Below, piece after piece: positions 60,740-64,000 of a DNA stretch of 64,000 bases; position 1 is the stretch's first letter; every line of letters begins with the position of its first letter. The position numbers and the translations under genes are program-made. The notes below the pieces were generated by a model, which worked only from the letters and a program-made list of their open reading frames with translations, made no database searches and had not been told where the DNA came from. Origin of the DNA: Cercis canadensis (taxonomy: Eukaryota > Streptophyta > Magnoliopsida > Fabales > Fabaceae); NCBI GenBank assembly GCA_003255065.1, contig QAOA01007490.1:62001-126000 (forward strand). Reading direction: 5' to 3'.

Positions 60740-62643
60740 CAGATCCTTCCCAAGCTAGAGGACATAAGACCGACCTGAATCTTGGAGCAAGGATACAATT
60801 TTTGTTTTTTTATATTGGATGTAATTTAATCCCCCTCCCCATTGGATAAAGAAAAGTATTGTAAACTCATGCATTACATTTATTTAAAATATATATCGTT
60901 GCCGCTTAGTATCCGTAGGCCCTTCACTTATCATGGGAGGTGATAATCACACTTTATATGCAGTAATTCTCCTTCATTTCCAGCTTCTTAAACCTCTTTT
61001 GGGCATATTTGATTGGGCTTGGGCCTCATTTCATGAGTTTGGATCCAATTGGGCCTAATTGCATTTTTCAGCAATACTGGGCATTTTATGTTGTTTTTGT
61101 ATTTCATGCATATCTTTAGTTTTGGATGTCTAAAAATTTCGAGTCTTACCTTGTAGGAAAGATGAGAGAATTATCTATAACTTTCATTCAGGGCTCCAAA
61201 GCCAATTCAGACGTCTAGAAGGTCATATGCAGCCTGAAAGGCAGAGCAGAGATGTTGTCGCTGGATCCTAACCCACATGCAGTGTTTGGACCATAACTTG
61301 AGCTGTAAATGTTTTATGGACTTGAAACTGGTTCCATGCAGTGTGACCTAAGGGCAGTTTGGGTGTGCATGTATTTTTGGAGGTTTATATGTTCAGAAAG
61401 AGACAGCCGAATTTCATTATCATACCTTAGACAGTTTTTCTTGCTTTCTTTTTCTCTAGTTTCTTTGTAAACTTTGTTCCTCTTGTTCATGGAGGACTAA
61501 ATACTCAAATCAATCCAAATTTTAGCTATTCTGATTACTAATTTTGAGATTATGCTTTGATTGTTATTCATTTAGTTGTTAATCAAGTTCTTTCAATCCT
61601 CTGAAATATTTTGTTTGAATTGCTTAATTTCGGATTTGAATATTCATGTGTTAATTGCTTAATTGCATATGATTGAAGAGGATTGTATGGATTAATGATG
61701 TTTCTAAGCTTTTGGATGAATTATTTAAGCCTAATTGAATTCTAGACCCTTAGGTTAATTCAGAATTAGTAGATGCTTAATCAACAAATTCAGAATTAAT
61801 CAAACTCTGGTTGCTTAACCAGTAGAGACCCTTGGATCACTTAGAGGCTTCTTGATGTGTTCTGAGGTCAAGAATTAGGTTAATGATTGAATGGATCGTT
61901 AGTGATTAAGGATAGATTAAAATCAGAATTAGTTAGATTTGGATTAGTTGTTTTCCTTAAGGTTTACCACTTTTAATTAATTTCTGTTAATCACTTCAAC
62001 ACTCCAAACCCCTTGTTTATATGTTTCTTAATTTGATTCACTATTTAGAGTAATCCTTTGGTTTGACCTGGTGTTGTCTAATGCTACAAGTAGCTTTGGT
62101 AAACCGACTTTAAAAATCACTAATTTGAAGAACCTCGGCAGCTCATCAGGAGGATAGATTAAGTCTAATTCCTTTATGGAATAGCTTTTATGTATCCAAC
62201 CTAGGTGAAGGTAGCGCCACCTTGGAGGGCGCTTTATGCAAGAAAAATGGTGGAATGATTTAGGTCTCAGTAGAGAAATCATGCATTGTATGTTTAAATT
62301 CTTCATCTTTATTTTTTTCAAATATTCCTGTAACGCTCCTATTTTTTTGGGATAAATAAAATATATTTCTTTGGCCATATTATGTTCGCACAATTAATTT
62401 TGGGTAACTGGTCTCTGAATGGGTGTTATGGGGTGCCTAATACCTTCTTTACACATAAACTGACTCTCACACCATCTCTGGTTCATAAACTATTTTTTTT
62501 TTATTTAAAATTCAAAGGGGTTTTCTAATTGTTCTCCATTTTCTAAATACAATTGGTGGTGACTCCAAATTTTCTTTCAAAAACTAATATTTTTTCAAAG
62601 CCCACCATCTACATTGCGGCAACCTTTTGGGTACGATGTGACA
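60740..62643 (-). mobile_element. R1 family copy 2, inverted, interrupted by R2 copy 2
   Basis: On the minus strand the start TGTCACATCGTACCC at 62643 aligns with the start of R1 copy 1 near 24834, and GGAGTCACCACCAATTG, the CACCCCATAACACCC phrase and later blocks follow in the same order. After the R2 insertion the similarity goes on near 60940-60850 (GATAAGTGAAGGGCCT, AATGTAATGCAT). The left limit is not fixed and the 3' end seen in copy 1 is missing. TG at the start supports an LTR origin. Confidence 0.65.
60941..62148 (+). mobile_element. LTR-like element, family R2 copy 2 (probable solo LTR), TSD GGAGG
   Basis: A 1208-bp insertion starting TGATAATCACAC and ending CTCGGCAGCTCATCA, flanked by GGAGG at 60936-60940 and 62149-62153. 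It aligns throughout with 47390-48817 (shared CAGCAATACTGGGCATT, GGGCTCCAAAGC, TCATATGCAGCCTG). It is shorter because part of the middle (after CCATAACTTGAGCTGTAAATG) is missing. No coding capacity. Confidence 0.92.
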
Positions 62644-63084
62644 CCAACTCAACAAATTGAGTACTATATCTTATATGTCCAAGTTTTATAGCAATGAAAA
62701 TGGTGCACGCCAAGAAAACAACCTTCATACTAACTTACATCATTGGACAGAGAACATAAATGAAAAATGCAAGGGTGCAAGAACTTTTGGACTTGTGATT
62801 TTTCTGCATCAAGAACAATAACAATAATACTTGGATATTAATAGATCAATTCAATGTATGTATAACTTATTTATTGCAGTAAAGATTAATGAATCAATAA
62901 TCATATCACCAACAAGGAAAACCCTTGAAATGTATTTTATTATAATCATCTTATTGTACAATTGCTCTGTCAATGTGTGACAAAAAGTACAAGCAAAGCA
63001 GCACATCTTCATGATACACTCATTTAACTCTATATGGAAAACAACAATAGAACAAGAGCAATATATGATGTAACAAGACCAAGT
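62644..63084. other. Intergenic stretch
   Basis: No credible gene. It may contain the former 3' untranslated region of the dioxygenase-like remnant. Confidence 0.35.
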
Positions 63085-63530
63085 TCAACTGGAAGGAGGT
63101 GTAAACTCATAAGAAGCATAAGATAGAGTGCCCATGTCAATGCTACTGTGAATAAGTTTCGCCTTGGCATTTTCTCCGGCAGCACCCATGGCTACATGAA
63201 GTGGATAGAAGTGATCTGGCCAAGGATGAGCCATTCTCACATTCGACGCCTTATCTTCATAATGATTTACATCTTCATATTTACAAGAGCCATTCAAAAA
63301 TGTTCACAATCAATGCAATTACAAGCTAATTAGACCATTCACTTATTAGATTAGCTAAATTTTCTATTTACCAAAGAGGAAAATAGAAACAAGGAAATGG
63401 GGGTACCTTCCATCAAGAAGAGCTTGTTTCAACCAATTATCAAATTGCACAACCTAGGAAGAAGGATGGGTTCTAGGAGGTTTAATTTGTCTTAAGTTGT
63501 GAGTGCCACTTTTGATGAGAATCAAGAAAG
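63085..63530 (-). pseudogene. DODA: 4,5-DOPA extradiol dioxygenase-like (LigB family), 3' remnant
   Basis: DODA opens the DOPA ring to make betalamic acid in betalain plants; relatives of uncertain role occur in most plants. The last exon (minus strand, stop at 63085) encodes [39 protein letters not shown] and a [10 protein letters not shown] end. The preceding exon, to a GT donor near 63411, gives SGTHNLRQIKPPRTHP, then a TAG, then VVQFDNWLKQALLDG. Upstream of about 63530 the similarity stops, so the N-terminal part with metal ligands is absent. The acceptor expected just before the ATATGAAG segment reads AA instead of AG. Truncation, stop and lost splice site mark a pseudogene, unless the assembly is wrong. 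Confidence 0.8.
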
Positions 63531-64000
63531 CACCAACAAGACTCCAAATGAGCCATGACAAGCAAAAAAGGTGCAAGTGGCTTTTGGAGGGTTAATTGAG
63601 AAGATTAGGGCTCAAGGAGTAAGCCTAGAAGAAAGGAATGAGGAGTAGGGGATCGTGTGCTCAATTGAGGCATTGGAAGGTTCAATTGGCAAAGGAAGAC
63701 AAAGCCCAGGCTCCCCAACACCCCTTGACCAAAGCTCAGGCACCCCAGCGCCCATAAGGTGGTGCCCCAACACCTAGAAACCCAAGCACAGGCTCCCCAG
63801 CGCCTGGAGTTTTCCCCATCTGCTTTTTTGCTTCTTTTCTTGAATGGGCTCCGAGTGTAAATCCTTTTGGGCCCATTTTAGTGTTATTAAACCTATGTTA
63901 TTTTCCTCTTTTAGTAGTGAACTTTCTTAGGGTTTTGGGCTTAAGCCTTTTTACCCATTTAGGTTAATTAGGTTTTGTTTTGTTTAAAGGGAGGTCATTC
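63531..64000. other. Repeat-like tail of the window
   Basis: Contains phrases such as AGGCTCCCCA and CCCCAGCGCC repeated three times at about 63700-63810, followed by a T-rich segment with GGGCCCA and TTAGGGTTTTGGGCTT. The style is that of LTR sequence, but no boundary or partner is in the window, so no class is assigned. Confidence 0.35.

Noticed and set aside
1..64000. CRISPR arrays, bacterial operons, rRNA genes, disease-resistance NLR genes
   Set aside because: Nothing of these kinds was seen; the repeat pattern and introns are those of a plant nuclear genome.

Overview
The window is nuclear DNA from a eudicot plant, probably a woody or otherwise transposon-rich species; I cannot name the family. 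The evidence is spliced GT-AG genes for plant proteins (a wall-associated-kinase-like receptor, the spliceosomal protein PRP3, a DOPA-dioxygenase-like remnant), plant-specific transposon proteins (CACTA TNP2, plant mobile domain, DUF4283-type LINE ORF1), endogenous Caulimoviridae remnants, and AT-rich intergenic DNA with Arabidopsis-type telomere heptamers.

Layout. 1-4420: right-hand part of a CACTA (En/Spm) transposon, ending in a clear terminal inverted repeat. 5791-11320 (+): a wall-associated-kinase-like receptor kinase with a 3.5 kb intron. 11932-12684: a 5'-truncated LINE with target-site duplication (TSD). 13237-18273 (-): PRP3, six exons that join in phase to 906 aa; this is the best-supported functional gene. 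18386-19381: a Mutator-type element with a 9-bp TSD, only 112 bp upstream of the PRP3 start codon. 20275-22472 (-): decayed Caulimoviridae movement-protein segment with a tRNA-Met-like primer site. About 23280-36575: a very large Mutator-like element carrying a broken plant-mobile-domain gene (+), two unidentified minus-strand ORFs, a telomere-like tract and a broken MULE transposase (-). It is itself interrupted by a 2.6 kb LTR-like insertion. 36590-41300 (+): a second Caulimoviridae remnant (coat-protein-like, zinc knuckle, protease and reverse-transcriptase pieces) split by a perfect 420-bp TRIM. 44953-49542 (+): a hAT transposase pseudogene split by a 1.4 kb LTR-like insertion. 52279-59830 (-): a near full-length L1-type LINE with a 13-bp TSD, split by a 943-bp Harbinger-type MITE. 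60941-62148: a second copy of the same 1.2-1.4 kb LTR family, inserted in a second copy of the 2.6 kb repeat. 63085-63530 (-): the 3' remnant of a 4,5-DOPA extradiol dioxygenase-like gene.

Only the receptor kinase and PRP3 look like working host genes; nearly everything else is nested mobile DNA. Several nests can be ordered in time because conceptual removal of the insert plus one TSD copy rejoins the interrupted gene. Eight single-N positions are present. At five of them the same sequence lies on both sides of the N, so these local duplications are probably unmerged contig overlaps rather than biology.
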